From the NCBI RefSeq assembly GCF_027706745.1, contig NZ_JAQFWP010000063.1, positions 1 through 43,565 on the forward strand: DNA of 43,565 bases, written 5' to 3'. The DNA is from Nocardiopsis suaedae. GTDB lineage: Bacteria > Actinomycetota > Actinomycetes > Streptosporangiales > Streptosporangiaceae. The position numbers and the translations under genes were made by a program. Numbering within the stretch: the stretch's first letter is position 1; the number at the start of each line of letters is the position of its first letter. The notes under the pieces are model-generated. The model was not told where the DNA came from. It ran no database searches and saw only the letters and a list, made by a program, of their open reading frames with translations. Shown piece after piece: positions 23,841 through 33,301 of this stretch.

Positions 23841-25712
23841 CTAACCGAAGATCCGTCGCGCCAGTTTGCGGGTCAGCAACTGCCCGAGGTCCAGCGCGAG
23901 CTTCATCGGCACCTTCAGTGCCCAGTGCTTGAAGAGGCCCCACTCTCGCGCCGCTCCGCGAGCGTGCTTCGTAAGGTGATGGTCGGGACCGAGGATTTCC
24001 GCGCACTCGTCCGCCAGGACGCGCATCTCCGATTCGGCGCCCGCATAGTCGCCTCGCGCGGCGCGGGCCCCGATCACGTCGTAGCGGGCGAACAGGACCC
24101 GGTAGTGGTCTTTTCCGAAGACGCGGGCCATCGGCTCCATGATGCGCGTGTAGTCCTGCTCCGACCGGTGGTAGTCGCAGTAGACGTGCGCGAGCGCTGC
24201 GTGTAGGTACTCACTGACGAGTGTGTCGGCGTGCCCGGGACCCAGGGCGTTCGTCTGGACGGCGGCGAGCTCCATGAACTCGGCGAGGGCCGTCTGCCGC
24301 CTCCACTGTCGAGCGGCGACCCAGGCCGTTCCCGCCTTAGCGCGCCACCTCACCCTCAGGGCCTCGTCGACCACGGACGAGGTGCCGTCCACCACCTTGA
24401 GCACCCTGTCGAACAAACCTTGCGCGCGTTCGGTCACCAGACGCCCGGGGGCCTCCAGCTCTGCGAGGCCGATGGCGGTATCGGCACGAATCCCCACCCC
24501 GGGCACGGACATGTACAGTCCACGCACCCGCTCCAGCCCGGTACGGTCGACCGGGACATCGTGGCCCGCCCAGAATTCGAGGACGCCCAGAGCGGTCTCG
24601 GCAGCGTGGACGGGCCCCATGTCCGTCCGCATGCAGCGCGCGACGCGCGCGTCCAGTCCGACCGGCGCCCACGGGCCCTCCCCTCCCAGGGAGAGAAGGC
24701 GCTGCTCCGCCAGGAGGTCAAGGATCCGCCGGGTCTCCTCCTCGGAAGCCGATCCGGCGTCCGCCTTGAGCGCCCCGCACCAGCGCCGGGGCACTCCCCC
24801 GGGCGCCGTGTCCGCACCGACGGCGGCGAGCACTTCCAGGACCCTCCTCTTGCCGATGCCGTGTGGACCGTCGAGGACCGCGTCCAGGTGCTCCCACGCC
24901 CGCAGGAGTTTCACAGCCTCCTGGCTTCCTTCCTCCCCAACGGCGGAGGCCGCTTCGAACAGCCGCCTCGGCCTGCCTCCGCACGAGGCGACCGCCTCCT
25001 CCAGGACACGGCCCTCCTCCGCATCCCGAGGGGGAATGCGCTCGTGGAGCAGGGTGTAGGCCGCCCCGTCGTCGAGCGGGGCCAAGGCGTGGCGCCGACG
25101 GGCGCTCACCGCGCGCCCGGAGCGTCCCGTCAGCAGGACACGACACTCGCCGCCGACCCCCTCCCATCCGTTCGCCACCGCGCGCTCGGCGCCGCTGCCC
25201 CCTGGGCCGCCGTCGGCCCCGTCGATGACGATCAGGGCCGGAGTGCGCTGCGCTCCGGCCACCTCGCGCGCCCAGGAGATGCCGTCCTCGGGCGCTGCCC
25301 ACAGCAACTCGCGGGCACGGACGTGCGAGCCACCCAGCCTGCACGCGGCATGGAGGAGTCCGTGCAGGCGCCTGCCGTGGCGGATCCAGAAGACGGGCCA
25401 TCCCAGGCCGCCGCGCACCCTCTCGGCGACCCCGGCGGCGACCGTCGAGGTACCGGCACCCGCCGGACCGTGCAGCGCTCTCGGCCCCGGCGTGGCCTTC
25501 AGGGCCTCGACGGTTCGGGCGGCGACGGTGTCCCAGTGGGGGATCCGCTCCGCTCCCTCCGGGAGTTCGGGCGGGGACACGTCGATGAACGGGAGGCCGC
25601 CTTCCTCGGTCCGCTCCGCGCCGACGTGAACACTGCCGTGGACCGCCCCGAACTGAAATGTGTCACCCGAATTGCACGCCGCGCGGTTGTTGACGTTCTC
25701 CGCATCGGGCAT
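23841..25712 (-). CDS. STAND-like protein with TPR-like C-terminus and degenerate P-loop
   Basis: A 623-residue protein with the layout of actinomycete NB-ARC/TPR proteins. The short N-terminal motif (NSGDTFQFGAVHGSVHVG, 14-31) resembles the glycine-rich tag seen at the start of many such Streptomyces proteins. An NTPase-like region follows, with GPAGAGTST at 82-90 where GxxGxGK(S/T) is expected: the essential Lys is Thr88. A Walker B-like ALIVIDGADGG is present. A winged-helix/linker region and a C-terminal helical repeat region (ALGPGHADTLVSEYLHAALA; later ILGPDHHLTKHARGAAREWG) match TPR units of this group. STAND proteins act as signal-switched regulators or infection sensors. With the Lys missing, ATP hydrolysis is doubtful. 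The ATG at 25712 has GGGAGG in front. Confidence 0.82.
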   Translation of the reverse strand: MPDAENVNNRAACNSGDTFQFGAVHGSVHVGAERTEEGGLPFIDVSPPELPEGAERIPHWDTVAARTVEALKATPGPRALHGPAGAGTSTVAAGVAERVRGGLGWPVFWIRHGRRLHGLLHAACRLGGSHVRARELLWAAPEDGISWAREVAGAQRTPALIVIDGADGGPGGSGAERAVANGWEGVGGECRVLLTGRSGRAVSARRRHALAPLDDGAAYTLLHERIPPRDAEEGRVLEEAVASCGGRPRRLFEAASAVGEEGSQEAVKLLRAWEHLDAVLDGPHGIGKRRVLEVLAAVGADTAPGGVPRRWCGALKADAGSASEEETRRILDLLAEQRLLSLGGEGPWAPVGLDARVARCMRTDMGPVHAAETALGVLEFWAGHDVPVDRTGLERVRGLYMSVPGVGIRADTAIGLAELEAPGRLVTERAQGLFDRVLKVVDGTSSVVDEALRVRWRAKAGTAWVAARQWRRQTALAEFMELAAVQTNALGPGHADTLVSEYLHAALAHVYCDYHRSEQDYTRIMEPMARVFGKDHYRVLFARYDVIGARAARGDYAGAESEMRVLADECAEILGPDHHLTKHARGAAREWGLFKHWALKVPMKLALDLGQLLTRKLARRIFG

Positions 25713-25870
25713 GCGCGCCTCCCCGGTCCCACGGGCCGTCCGGCCTTCCGTCGCCCCTCGGCGGAACCGACGTTAGTCCGGGTGCGCTGTCCGATGGAAC
25801 CGATCGTGGGAGCCCGCCCCGGGGCGTTCTTCATGGCGTTCGGTCTCAGGGGCGGCGTACCGTCGCGGGT

Positions 25871-26149
25871 ATGTGCCGCAACATTCGCCGGCTGCACAAT
25901 ATGGAGCCGCCGGTCACCGATGAAGAGGTCCGAGCCGCCGCGCTGCAGTACGTGCGCAAGGTCAGCGGGTCGACGGCGCCGTCCGCTAAGAACCGGGAGG
26001 CGTTCGACCGGGCGGTGGAGGCCGTGGCCGCCGCGACGGCCGAGCTCATGGACGAGCTCAGCACCACGGCCCCGCCGCGTTCCCGGGAGGAGGAGGCGCG
26101 CAAGCGCAAGGAGCGCTACACGCGCAGGTTCGAGGCCGTCACCGAGTGA
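25871..26149 (+). CDS. DUF2277 family protein
   Basis: This is a 92-residue protein of unknown function, recognised from the highly conserved opening MCRNIRRLHNMEPPVTDEEV and the following ALQYVRKVSGSTAPS. The C-terminal half is arginine/glutamate-rich and helical. The length matches the family. It is convergent with the TetR gene, and the two coding ends overlap by 11 bases. Confidence 0.93.
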   Translation: MCRNIRRLHNMEPPVTDEEVRAAALQYVRKVSGSTAPSAKNREAFDRAVEAVAAATAELMDELSTTAPPRSREEEARKRKERYTRRFEAVTE

Positions 26150-26741
26150 TGGCCCCCACCACGGCGTCGGTGAGGTCGTCGATGACCACCTCGTCGCCGA
26201 CCTCCGGGTGCTCCAGCCACCACTCCCCGGCCGCCTGCACCATGCCCACCACCGAGTGGGCGACGATCTGCGCCCTGAGCGGGTCCAGGATGTGCCCTTC
26301 GGAGACCAGCATCCCGGCCAGCTCCTCGCCCAGCCGCCGCACCATCATGCCCACGTCGCCGCGGGTCTGCGGGTCCTCGGAGGTGGCCCGGTCCATCAGG
26401 AACCGGTACAGGTTCAGGTTCCGGCGGATCATCTGCAGGTAGGCGCCCACGGTGGCGCGCGCCCGCAGGCGCAGCGTCTGCTCCCCGTGCAGCTCGGCGC
26501 GGATCCGGTCGATGAGCGGGTCGACGTGCCGCTCGGCCAGCGACCTGTAGAGCCCTCCCTTGTCGCCGAAGTGCCGGTACAGGATCGGCTTGCTGATCCC
26601 CGCCTCGGCGGCGATGGCGGACATGGGCGCGTCGGGGCCGTCGCGCTGGATCACCCGGTCGGCGGCGTCGAGGATCGCGCGCCGCCGTTCGGGACTGCGC
26701 CCGCGCGCGGGACGGGTCGGCTGTGCGGATTCAAGGGCCAC
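26139..26741 (-). CDS. TetR family transcriptional regulator
   Basis: A 200-residue repressor with the TetR helix-turn-helix near the N-terminus (RRRAILDAADRVIQRDG, then MSAIAAEAGISKPILYRHFG with the diagnostic YRHFGDKGGLY) and a helical ligand-binding domain carrying several tryptophans. The ligand is unknown. It sits 40 bases downstream of a thioesterase-like gene on the same strand and may regulate it. The GTG at 26741 is the best start; the longer open frame upstream looks like antisense sequence. Its 3' end overlaps DUF2277 by 11 bases. Confidence 0.9.
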   Translation of the reverse strand: MALESAQPTRPARGRSPERRRAILDAADRVIQRDGPDAPMSAIAAEAGISKPILYRHFGDKGGLYRSLAERHVDPLIDRIRAELHGEQTLRLRARATVGAYLQMIRRNLNLYRFLMDRATSEDPQTRGDVGMMVRRLGEELAGMLVSEGHILDPLRAQIVAHSVVGMVQAAGEWWLEHPEVGDEVVIDDLTDAVVGAITR

Positions 26742-26781
26742 ACCGCACGAGTGTAAAGCGCGCGGGCGCGGTGCTCTGCGG

Positions 26782-27540
26782 TCAGCCCGCGGCGCCGAAA
26801 TCCTTGGGGTCGATGACGATCCAAGTCGCCTCGGCGGAGGCGATGCGCGCCCCCTCATGGTCGAACAGCGCCGTGGCGGTGAAGACCTTGCGGCCGTCGG
26901 TGCGCAGCAGGCGGCCCATGACCACGTGCGGCTTGCCGATCTCGGGCAGGCGCACGACCTCGGCGGTCATCCGGCCCAGCACCATCGGGCGCTCGTGCAC
27001 GTCGCTGGCCCAGCCGCCCGGGCAGTCGAGGGCCGCCCAGGCGGCCTCGGGACCGGTGGTGCGGGGGTCGTCCCCGGCCATGGAGGCGTCGGGGGTCCAC
27101 GGCGCCGCGACGAGGCCGCCGTCGGAACCGGGGACCGGGCCCGCCAGTACGCGCAGCCCGTCCCCTTCGGCGCGGTCGGTGCCGCAGACGAAGCAGCCGG
27201 CGAACGGGTGGCCGCTCTGGCCGCGGAAGCCGCGCGCGGCCCCGGCGGCGGTCTCCGGGGAGACGGGGCGCAGGTCGGTGGAGGGCGCGTCGGCGGGCTC
27301 GGCCTCGGCGACCAGTGCGTCGCCGTGCAGGAGGCGCAGCGGGCCGTCACCGCCGGGGGCGACCTCCATGGGCGTCTCCAGCGGCGGAGGGGTGCGCAGG
27401 GTGACCCGTACGGCAGGGGCGCCCACCCGGCGGGCGAGGAGTCCGGCCAGGTATCCGCCGTTCGCGGAACCGGGAGGGCCGTTGAACCGGCGCCCGACGG
27501 TCAGCTTTGCAGGGGCCTCGTCGCCCGTGGAAACGCTCAT
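26782..27540 (-). CDS. Hotdog-fold thioesterase-like protein
   Basis: A 252-residue protein that looks like two hotdog repeats: an N-terminal repeat (GRRFNGPPGSANGGYLAGLL) and a C-terminal repeat with VVMGRLLRTDGRKVFTATAL. Between them lies the conserved FAGCFVCGTDRAEGDGL block, seen in uncharacterised actinobacterial thioesterase-superfamily proteins. Acyl-CoA or a similar thioester is a likely substrate, but this is inference from fold. The start was taken at 27540 (MSVSTGDE); a Met four residues earlier is possible. The TetR gene follows on the same strand. Confidence 0.75.
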   Translation of the reverse strand: MSVSTGDEAPAKLTVGRRFNGPPGSANGGYLAGLLARRVGAPAVRVTLRTPPPLETPMEVAPGGDGPLRLLHGDALVAEAEPADAPSTDLRPVSPETAAGAARGFRGQSGHPFAGCFVCGTDRAEGDGLRVLAGPVPGSDGGLVAAPWTPDASMAGDDPRTTGPEAAWAALDCPGGWASDVHERPMVLGRMTAEVVRLPEIGKPHVVMGRLLRTDGRKVFTATALFDHEGARIASAEATWIVIDPKDFGAAG

Positions 27541-27658
27541 GGGATCCCACATTAGGACGCGGTCGGCCGGGCGCCCTCATGCGGGGTGCGCGTGCGCCGG
27601 GGCGGAAGTGGAGCGCGCTACACCGACACCGCGCCGCGGGTCCGGAAGAATCCCCATC

Positions 27659-28966
27659 ATGAACGATTCCCCTCCCGCCGCGGCCTCCCCTCGGTCGACG
27701 GGCGGCCCCGGTTCGGGGCGGCCGGGTCGATCGGGGCGGCTCGCCGACGGTGTGCGCGCCGCGCTCTTCCTGATCACCACGCTGCCCTTCGCTCTCGCCG
27801 CCCTCCTGGTCCCCCCGCTCCTGCTCGTCGGGTTCGTCACCGTCCCGATCGCCGGGCTGGGGCTGCTGCTGGTCCCCGCGCTGCTCCTCGGGCTGCGGCA
27901 GTGGGCCGAGTTGGAGAGGCGGCGGGTCGGGCGCTTCCTGGGCGAGGAGATCGCCGTCGCCTACCGCCCGCTGCCGGAGAGACGCGTCGCCGCCTTCACG
28001 ACGGCCGTGACCGACCCGCAGACGGTGCGAGACCTACGGTGGATCGCGACGCTGATCCTGCCCGGCCTTCTCGTCGGCCTGTTCGGCTTCGTCACGGTGG
28101 TCGGGATCCCCACCACCGTCGTGCAGACGCTCACCTGGTGGATCGTCATGCCCGGTGAGGCACTGACCGTCTTCGGGATCGACGTGGTGTCCTGGCCGCT
28201 GGCGCTCACCCTGGGCCCCGCGCAGATCACAGTGATCGCCCTGCTGCTGTGCTTCGGCGCGGCCCCGGTCGCTCGCCTGCACGCCCGCCTCTCGGCGCGG
28301 ATGCTCGCCCCCTCGCCGGAGGCGCGCCTCACCGAGCGCATCGAGACGCTGAGCCGGACGCGGGAGGGGGCGCTGGACGCCCACGCGTCGGAGCTGCGGC
28401 GCATCGAGCGGGACCTGCACGACGGCACCCAGGCGCGGCTGGTGGCGCTCGCGATGCGGCTGGGCCTGGCGCAGAAGGTGGTCGGGGACGACCCGCAGGC
28501 GGCGGCGCGGCTGCTGACCGAGGCGCAGAACGGCGCCGAGGAGGCGATGGCCGAGCTGCGGACGGTGGTGCGCTCCATCTACCCGCCGGTGCTGGCCGAC
28601 CGCGGGCTCCCCGGCGCGGTGTCGGCGCTGGCGGCCGGCGCCCCGGTGCCCGTGGCGGTGGAGGCCGCCCCGCTCGGCGAGGTCCCGGCGGCGGTGGAGT
28701 CGACGGCCTACTTCGTGGTGGCCGAGGCGCTGACCAACGTGGCCCGCCACTCCGGTGCCGCCCGCGCGCAGGTGCAGCTCGTCCGGGACGGCGGGTCGCT
28801 CGTCGTGCGGGTGCGCGACGACGGGCGCGGCGGGGTGGACGAGCGCGACGGGACCGGGGTGGCCGGGATGAAGCGCCGGGTCGCGGCCCTGGACGGGTCG
28901 ATCGCGGTGTCCAGCCCTCCGGGCGGCCCCACGGCGGTGGAGGCGGTGCTGCCGTGCGGATCGTGA
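27659..28966 (+). CDS. Two-component sensor histidine kinase (NarL-type partner)
   Basis: A 435-residue membrane sensor. A Pro/Gly/Arg-rich N-terminus precedes an FLITTLPFALAALL...VPIAGLGLLLVPALLLGL hydrophobic pair, with further membrane segments near residues 125-205. The HisKA_3 dimerisation domain is at ELRRIERDLHDGTQARLVAL with phospho-acceptor His254, and a HATPase_c domain follows (EALTNVARHSGA, RDDGRGG, GTGVAGMKRRVAALDG). The signal is not readable. The response-regulator gene begins inside the last 13 bases, so the two are coupled. Confidence 0.93.
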   Translation: MNDSPPAAASPRSTGGPGSGRPGRSGRLADGVRAALFLITTLPFALAALLVPPLLLVGFVTVPIAGLGLLLVPALLLGLRQWAELERRRVGRFLGEEIAVAYRPLPERRVAAFTTAVTDPQTVRDLRWIATLILPGLLVGLFGFVTVVGIPTTVVQTLTWWIVMPGEALTVFGIDVVSWPLALTLGPAQITVIALLLCFGAAPVARLHARLSARMLAPSPEARLTERIETLSRTREGALDAHASELRRIERDLHDGTQARLVALAMRLGLAQKVVGDDPQAAARLLTEAQNGAEEAMAELRTVVRSIYPPVLADRGLPGAVSALAAGAPVPVAVEAAPLGEVPAAVESTAYFVVAEALTNVARHSGAARAQVQLVRDGGSLVVRVRDDGRGGVDERDGTGVAGMKRRVAALDGSIAVSSPPGGPTAVEAVLPCGS

Positions 28967-29592
28967 TCGTCGAGGACAACGCGGTGCTGATGGAAGGGCT
29001 GGACCTGCTGCTCACCGCCTCCGGGTTCGAGGTCGCCGCGAAGGCCTCCGAGGCGGCCGGGTTCCTGGAGGCGGTGCGCGCGCACCGGCCGGACGCCGCG
29101 GTGGTCGACGTGCGCCTGCCGCCCTCGTTCACCGACGAGGGCCTGCAGGCGGCGCTGGCCGCGCGCGCCGCGCTGCCGGGCCTTCCGGTCCTGGTCTTCT
29201 CGCAGTACGTGGAGCAGGTGTACGCGCGCGAGCTGTTGGCGGACGGCGCCGGCGGAGTGGGCTACCTGCTCAAGGACCGGGTGTCGCGGGTCGACGACTT
29301 CCTGGACGCGGTGCGGCGGGTGGCCGCCGGGGGCACCGTGATCGACCCGGAGGCGGTGGCGCAGCTCCTCGCGCGGCGCCGCGACCCGCTGGAGCGGCTC
29401 ACCGGGCGCGAGCGGGAGGTCCTGGGCCTGATGGCCGAGGGGCTGGGCAACCGGGAGATCGCCGGGCGGCTCGTGGTCACCGAGCGGGCGGTGCACAAGC
29501 ACATCGGGAACATCTTCGCCAAGCTGGACCTCGGCCCGGACGACGGCGGGCACCGCCGTGTCCGGGCCGTGCTGGCCTACCTGGGCTCCTGA
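28954..29592 (+). CDS. NarL/FixJ family response regulator
   Basis: A 212-residue DNA-binding regulator. The receiver domain starts at RIVIVEDNAVLMEG, with the phosphorylated Asp52 in AVVDVRLP and the conserved Lys in GYLLKDRVS. The C-terminal LuxR-type helix-turn-helix is clear: LTGREREVLGLMAEGLGN, then EIAGRLVVTERAVHKHI. The GTG start at 28954 lies in the tail of the kinase gene. Target genes are unknown. Confidence 0.93.
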   Translation: MRIVIVEDNAVLMEGLDLLLTASGFEVAAKASEAAGFLEAVRAHRPDAAVVDVRLPPSFTDEGLQAALAARAALPGLPVLVFSQYVEQVYARELLADGAGGVGYLLKDRVSRVDDFLDAVRRVAAGGTVIDPEAVAQLLARRRDPLERLTGREREVLGLMAEGLGNREIAGRLVVTERAVHKHIGNIFAKLDLGPDDGGHRRVRAVLAYLGS

Positions 29593-29633
29593 GCGCGCCC
29601 CGGGCGCCTCGGACGCTTCAGGGCGCGGCGGCC

Positions 29634-30485
29634 TCAGGGCTTGTAGGCGATCGCTCCCATGAGGATGCGCTGGTGGGGTTCGAGGTCCTCGGCGGCAGGG
29701 ACGTCGGCGTCCGGCTCCCCGGGGTGCCAGCGCTCCAGGAAGTCCAGGCCGGGGGGCACCAGGGGCAGGCCCAGGAAGTGCTCGCGGATCCGCTCGGGTG
29801 TACGGATCCAGCCGTTGCCCAGGCTCTCCAGGCCGGCCCGCTCCATGGCCTTCTGCAGGTCGTCACCGGTGTCGACGAAGTCGGTGATGAACAGGTGCGA
29901 CCCCGAGGGCATGGCGTCGATCAGGGTGCGGATCCACTCGCCGGGGTTCTCATCGTCGTGGAAGTGCATGAGCAGGCCGACCACCATGAGCGCGATGGGG
30001 CGGTCGAAGTCCAGCAGCGCGCGCACGTCCGGGTGGTCGAGGATCTCCTGGGGCCGCCGGAAGTCGGCGGTGACCACGGTGGTGGTGTTGTTCTCGGCCA
30101 GTAGGGCCCTGCCGTGCGCCAGCACGATGGGGTCGTTGTCGACGTAGACCACACGGGCGTTCGGGTTGATCTCCTGCGCCGCCTCGTGGGTGTTCTTGAC
30201 CGTGGGCAGGCCGCTGCCGATGTCGAGGAACTGGTCGAGTCCCGCGGTTCGGGCCAGGTACTGCACGCCCCGCACGAGCGCGGCGCGGTTGTCCAGCGCG
30301 CACTGGCCCGACATCGGCACATACTTGATGTAGAGGGCGGCGCCGTCCCGGTCGACCTGGAAGTTGTCCTTGCCGCCCAGGAGCGCGTCGTAGACCCGGG
30401 CGATGGTCGGCTCCGTCGTCTGGATGACGGGGGCGCTCGTGGGGGCCCAGTCAGAGGCCTTCGACTGTCCGTCAGTGTCGGTCAT
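29634..30485 (-). CDS. DUF574 S-adenosylmethionine-dependent methyltransferase
   Basis: A 283-residue protein of the actinomycete-specific DUF574 (SAM-methyltransferase) family. The diagnostic opening is [20 protein letters not shown], followed by the SAM-binding [15 protein letters not shown] and [33 protein letters not shown] and the C-terminal block are typical. Members are numerous in streptomycetes and their substrates are mostly unknown. The ATG at 30485 sits just before the conserved region. It is convergent with the response regulator. Confidence 0.93.
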   Translation of the reverse strand: MTDTDGQSKASDWAPTSAPVIQTTEPTIARVYDALLGGKDNFQVDRDGAALYIKYVPMSGQCALDNRAALVRGVQYLARTAGLDQFLDIGSGLPTVKNTHEAAQEINPNARVVYVDNDPIVLAHGRALLAENNTTTVVTADFRRPQEILDHPDVRALLDFDRPIALMVVGLLMHFHDDENPGEWIRTLIDAMPSGSHLFITDFVDTGDDLQKAMERAGLESLGNGWIRTPERIREHFLGLPLVPPGLDFLERWHPGEPDADVPAAEDLEPHQRILMGAIAYKP

Positions 30486-30586
30486 CGGCGGTGCCCTTAC
30501 CTGGTTCGGGGGGAGGGGAAGTCCGCGCCATCGTACGTCGGCGATGTGAGCCGTACCACCGATTCCGGAATTCAGGCCGACCGGTT

Positions 30587-31729
30587 CTAGACAACGGCAC
30601 GCGCGAAAGGAATACGGCGGATCATTTCGACGACCGCCAGGCTGGCGGCGATCACCACCACTGCGTACCCCGCGGCGGCCACGACGGACCACGGCCCCTC
30701 CGCGGGCATGCCGAAAAGATCCCTCAGGGTGAACAGCACCATCACGTGCACCAGGTAGACGCCGAAGCTGGGGGCGGCGGCCCAGCGGGCGGTCCGGGAC
30801 ACGAGCGCGGCGGCCCACCTGTCCGAGGACGCGAGGCGCAGGCCCGCCTCCCTGAGGACCAGGAACGCGCCGATGGAGGCGGCGATCACCGCGGGCGAGA
30901 GGAAGTCGAAGACGTAGTCGGCCCCCGCCCCCCACTCCCCCGCCAGCTCCGCCAGGGCGCCCGCGCCGACCGCGCCGGCGGCGCTCCCGGTGACCAGGAG
31001 GGTGAGCCCGAGCCGCAGCGGCCGGGTGCCCGTCGGGCCGTGGAAGAGCAGCCACCCGAGCACGTAGTAGCCGACGTAGGGGAGGAACCGGGCGACGGCG
31101 GTGGTCCCGCCGACCCCGTCGATCAGGCCGAGGGCCTGGTCCGCGGCGCCGAAGGCCAGGGCGGCCCCGGTGAACCACCACAGGGCGCTCCGGGACGCCG
31201 CGCCGGCCAGCGTGCGCAGGAACGGGGTGAACACGTAGAGCCCGGCGATGACGTACAGGAAGTACAGGTGGATCCCGGGCTCGCCGGAGGCGGCCTGCTC
31301 GACGGCGCCGGACAGGGTGAGGCCGGTGCGCCACATGTCCCAGGCGAGGTAGGCCACGGTCCACACGACCAGCGGCACGCCGATGCGGGCCCAGCGCTTG
31401 CGGTAGAAGTCGGGCGCCGCCTCGTCCCGGGGGCCGAGCAGCAGGGCGCCGCTGATCATGACGAAGAGGGGCACGCACCAGCGCAGCGCGGCATCCAGGG
31501 CGGTGGAGGTCCACCAGGAGGTGCTGCCCTGGCCGGTGTAGACCTCGGTGACCAGGGGCGAGTAGGCGTGGATGAGGACGACGGCCGCCATCGCCGCCAC
31601 CCGGGCCAGGTCGATCCAGGCCGTGGACGGTGTGGGCCGGGGCCCGGCCCCGCCGGCCCCGGCAGCCGTGTCGGGACCGGCGGCCGTCTCGCCGCGGTCG
31701 GGTGCGGTGCGGATGTCGTCGACGTACAC
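30587..31729 (-). CDS. Acyltransferase 3 family membrane protein
   Basis: A 380-residue integral membrane protein with about ten helices. The family signature is in helix 1: [20 protein letters not shown], with the conserved Arg and His54. A later [15 protein letters not shown] loop is also typical. Such proteins acylate exported sugars, glycans or antibiotics at the membrane; the substrate here is unknown. The GTG at 31729 has AAAGG upstream and a good promoter just behind it. Confidence 0.88.
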   Translation of the reverse strand: MYVDDIRTAPDRGETAAGPDTAAGAGGAGPRPTPSTAWIDLARVAAMAAVVLIHAYSPLVTEVYTGQGSTSWWTSTALDAALRWCVPLFVMISGALLLGPRDEAAPDFYRKRWARIGVPLVVWTVAYLAWDMWRTGLTLSGAVEQAASGEPGIHLYFLYVIAGLYVFTPFLRTLAGAASRSALWWFTGAALAFGAADQALGLIDGVGGTTAVARFLPYVGYYVLGWLLFHGPTGTRPLRLGLTLLVTGSAAGAVGAGALAELAGEWGAGADYVFDFLSPAVIAASIGAFLVLREAGLRLASSDRWAAALVSRTARWAAAPSFGVYLVHVMVLFTLRDLFGMPAEGPWSVVAAAGYAVVVIAASLAVVEMIRRIPFARAVV

Positions 31730-31749
31730 GCCTTTACCGATATCAGACC

Positions 31750-31779
31750 GTTATATAAAGAGTGGATCAACCCCGACAA
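31750..31779 (-). promoter_or_regulatory. Candidate sigma-70-like promoter of the acyltransferase gene
   Basis: On the minus strand TTGTCG (31774-31779) and TATAAC (31750-31755) are separated by 18 bases, in an A/T-rich patch that stands out from the rest of the window. The -10 ends about 20 bases before the GTG. Confidence 0.5.
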
Positions 31780-31991
31780 CCGGACCACGTTCTCCACGTC
31801 GCCCCCTCCCGCCCCTCGGGGCCGGTTCCGGCCGCCCGCAATGGTCGCCACGCGCGATCGACGGGTAGCACAGTGTCACCGAAGCGCCTCTATCGATTCC
31901 CCGTGTTCCGTCTAGGTTGGAGGATGCGGCGCCGCCTCCCGTATCCCGTCCGCCTCGAACCCGCGGGGACACCGCCTTCCCGGAGACCTTC

Positions 31992-33188
31992 ATGCCCGAT
32001 GCCGCCGCGTTCCCCTTCCCCTCGGACCACCCGCTCACGCCCGCCCCCGCCCTCGCCGAGGCCCGCAAGGACGGCGTCCCGGTCCGGGTGCGCCTGCCCT
32101 TCGGCGACCCGGCCTGGCTCGTGACCCGCTACGAGGACGCCAAGGACGTCCTGAGCAACCCTCGGTTCGGCCGGGACGCCGGACGCGCGGGCATCCCGGA
32201 GGAGCGCACCGCCCGGATCGGCCCCATCGACGTGTCCAACCGGACCATCATGAACATGGACCCGCCCCGCCACACCCAGGTGCGCGGCCTGGTCGGCAAG
32301 GTGTTCACCCCGCGACGGGTCGAGCGCCTGCGCCCGTGGACCCGGGGCGTCGCCGACCGGCTCGTCCAGGAGATGCGCGACCAGGGGCCGCCGGGCGACC
32401 TGGTCCGCGACCTCGCGCTTCCGCTGCCCATCGAGGTCATCTGCGAACTGCTCGGCGTGCCCTCCTCGGACCGGCACTCCTTCCACGCCTGGAGCGACGC
32501 GTTCCTCAGCACGACCGACAGCACCGACCGGGTGCAGGAGAACCAGGCGCGCATCGACGCCTACCTGACGGAGATGGCGTCCCTGCGCAGGGACGACCCG
32601 GACGGCGGGCTCGTCGGCGCCTTGGCGCGCGAACACCACGAGGGCAGCCGCCTCACCGAGGAGGAACTCCTCGGGCTCCTGCGCGCGCTGCTGATCGCGG
32701 GGCACGAGACGACCGCTTCGCTCGTCCCCGGCTTCTTCTACCTGCTGCTGAAGGAGGACGGCTTCGCCCGCCTGGTCGCCGACCCCGGGCTGGTCCCGGG
32801 GGCGGTCGAGGAGCTCCTCCGCCTGGTGCCGCTGATCCGCCCCGGCTCGTTCACGCGGTACGCGCTCGAGGACACCGAGGTGGGCGGTGTGCGTGTGCCC
32901 GCGGGCGACCAGGTGATCGTGGAGCTGTCGGCGGCCAACCGCGACCCGGACGCCTTCTCCGACCCCGACCGGTTGGACTTCGATCGGGGCCGCACGCCGC
33001 ACCTGGCCTTCGGACACGGGATCCACCATTGTGTCGGGGCGTCGCTGGCGCGCATGGAGCTCCAGGTGGCGCTGGAGGCGATGGCGGAGGGCCTCCCGGG
33101 GCTGCACCCCGCCGCGCCCCTGGACGATCTGCGCTGGAACGAGGAGCGGTTCGTCCGGTCGGCCGAGGCGTTCCCCGTGGCCTGGTGA
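31992..33188 (+). CDS. Cytochrome P450, CYP105-like
   Basis: A 398-residue soluble monooxygenase. The I-helix motif LLIAGHETTAS, the K-helix ExxR (EELLR), and the heme loop FGHGIHHCVGASLARME with the thiolate ligand Cys347 are all intact. The N-terminal half (MDPPRHTQVRGLVGKVFTPRRV) is typical of actinomycete class I P450s, which depend on separate ferredoxin and reductase. No ferredoxin gene is adjacent. The substrate cannot be assigned. The ATG at 31992 is preceded by GGAG. Confidence 0.93.
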   Translation: MPDAAAFPFPSDHPLTPAPALAEARKDGVPVRVRLPFGDPAWLVTRYEDAKDVLSNPRFGRDAGRAGIPEERTARIGPIDVSNRTIMNMDPPRHTQVRGLVGKVFTPRRVERLRPWTRGVADRLVQEMRDQGPPGDLVRDLALPLPIEVICELLGVPSSDRHSFHAWSDAFLSTTDSTDRVQENQARIDAYLTEMASLRRDDPDGGLVGALAREHHEGSRLTEEELLGLLRALLIAGHETTASLVPGFFYLLLKEDGFARLVADPGLVPGAVEELLRLVPLIRPGSFTRYALEDTEVGGVRVPAGDQVIVELSAANRDPDAFSDPDRLDFDRGRTPHLAFGHGIHHCVGASLARMELQVALEAMAEGLPGLHPAAPLDDLRWNEERFVRSAEAFPVAW

Positions 33189-33210
33189 GGGGCCGGTGAC
33201 GGGCACGCGC

Positions 33211-33237
33211 AGGGGCCCCGCCGGCGGCGGGGCCCCT
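33211..33237. terminator. Bidirectional hairpin terminator
   Basis: A perfect 12-bp inverted repeat (AGGGGCCCCGCC and its complement) with a three-base centre lies between the convergent P450 gene and the secreted-protein gene. No T tract is present. Confidence 0.75.
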
Positions 33238-33301
33238 GGCTCCCGGTACTGAACCGCGCCGTCGCGGCCAGGGCCCGGACACGGTCAGGTGGAGGACACG
33301 G

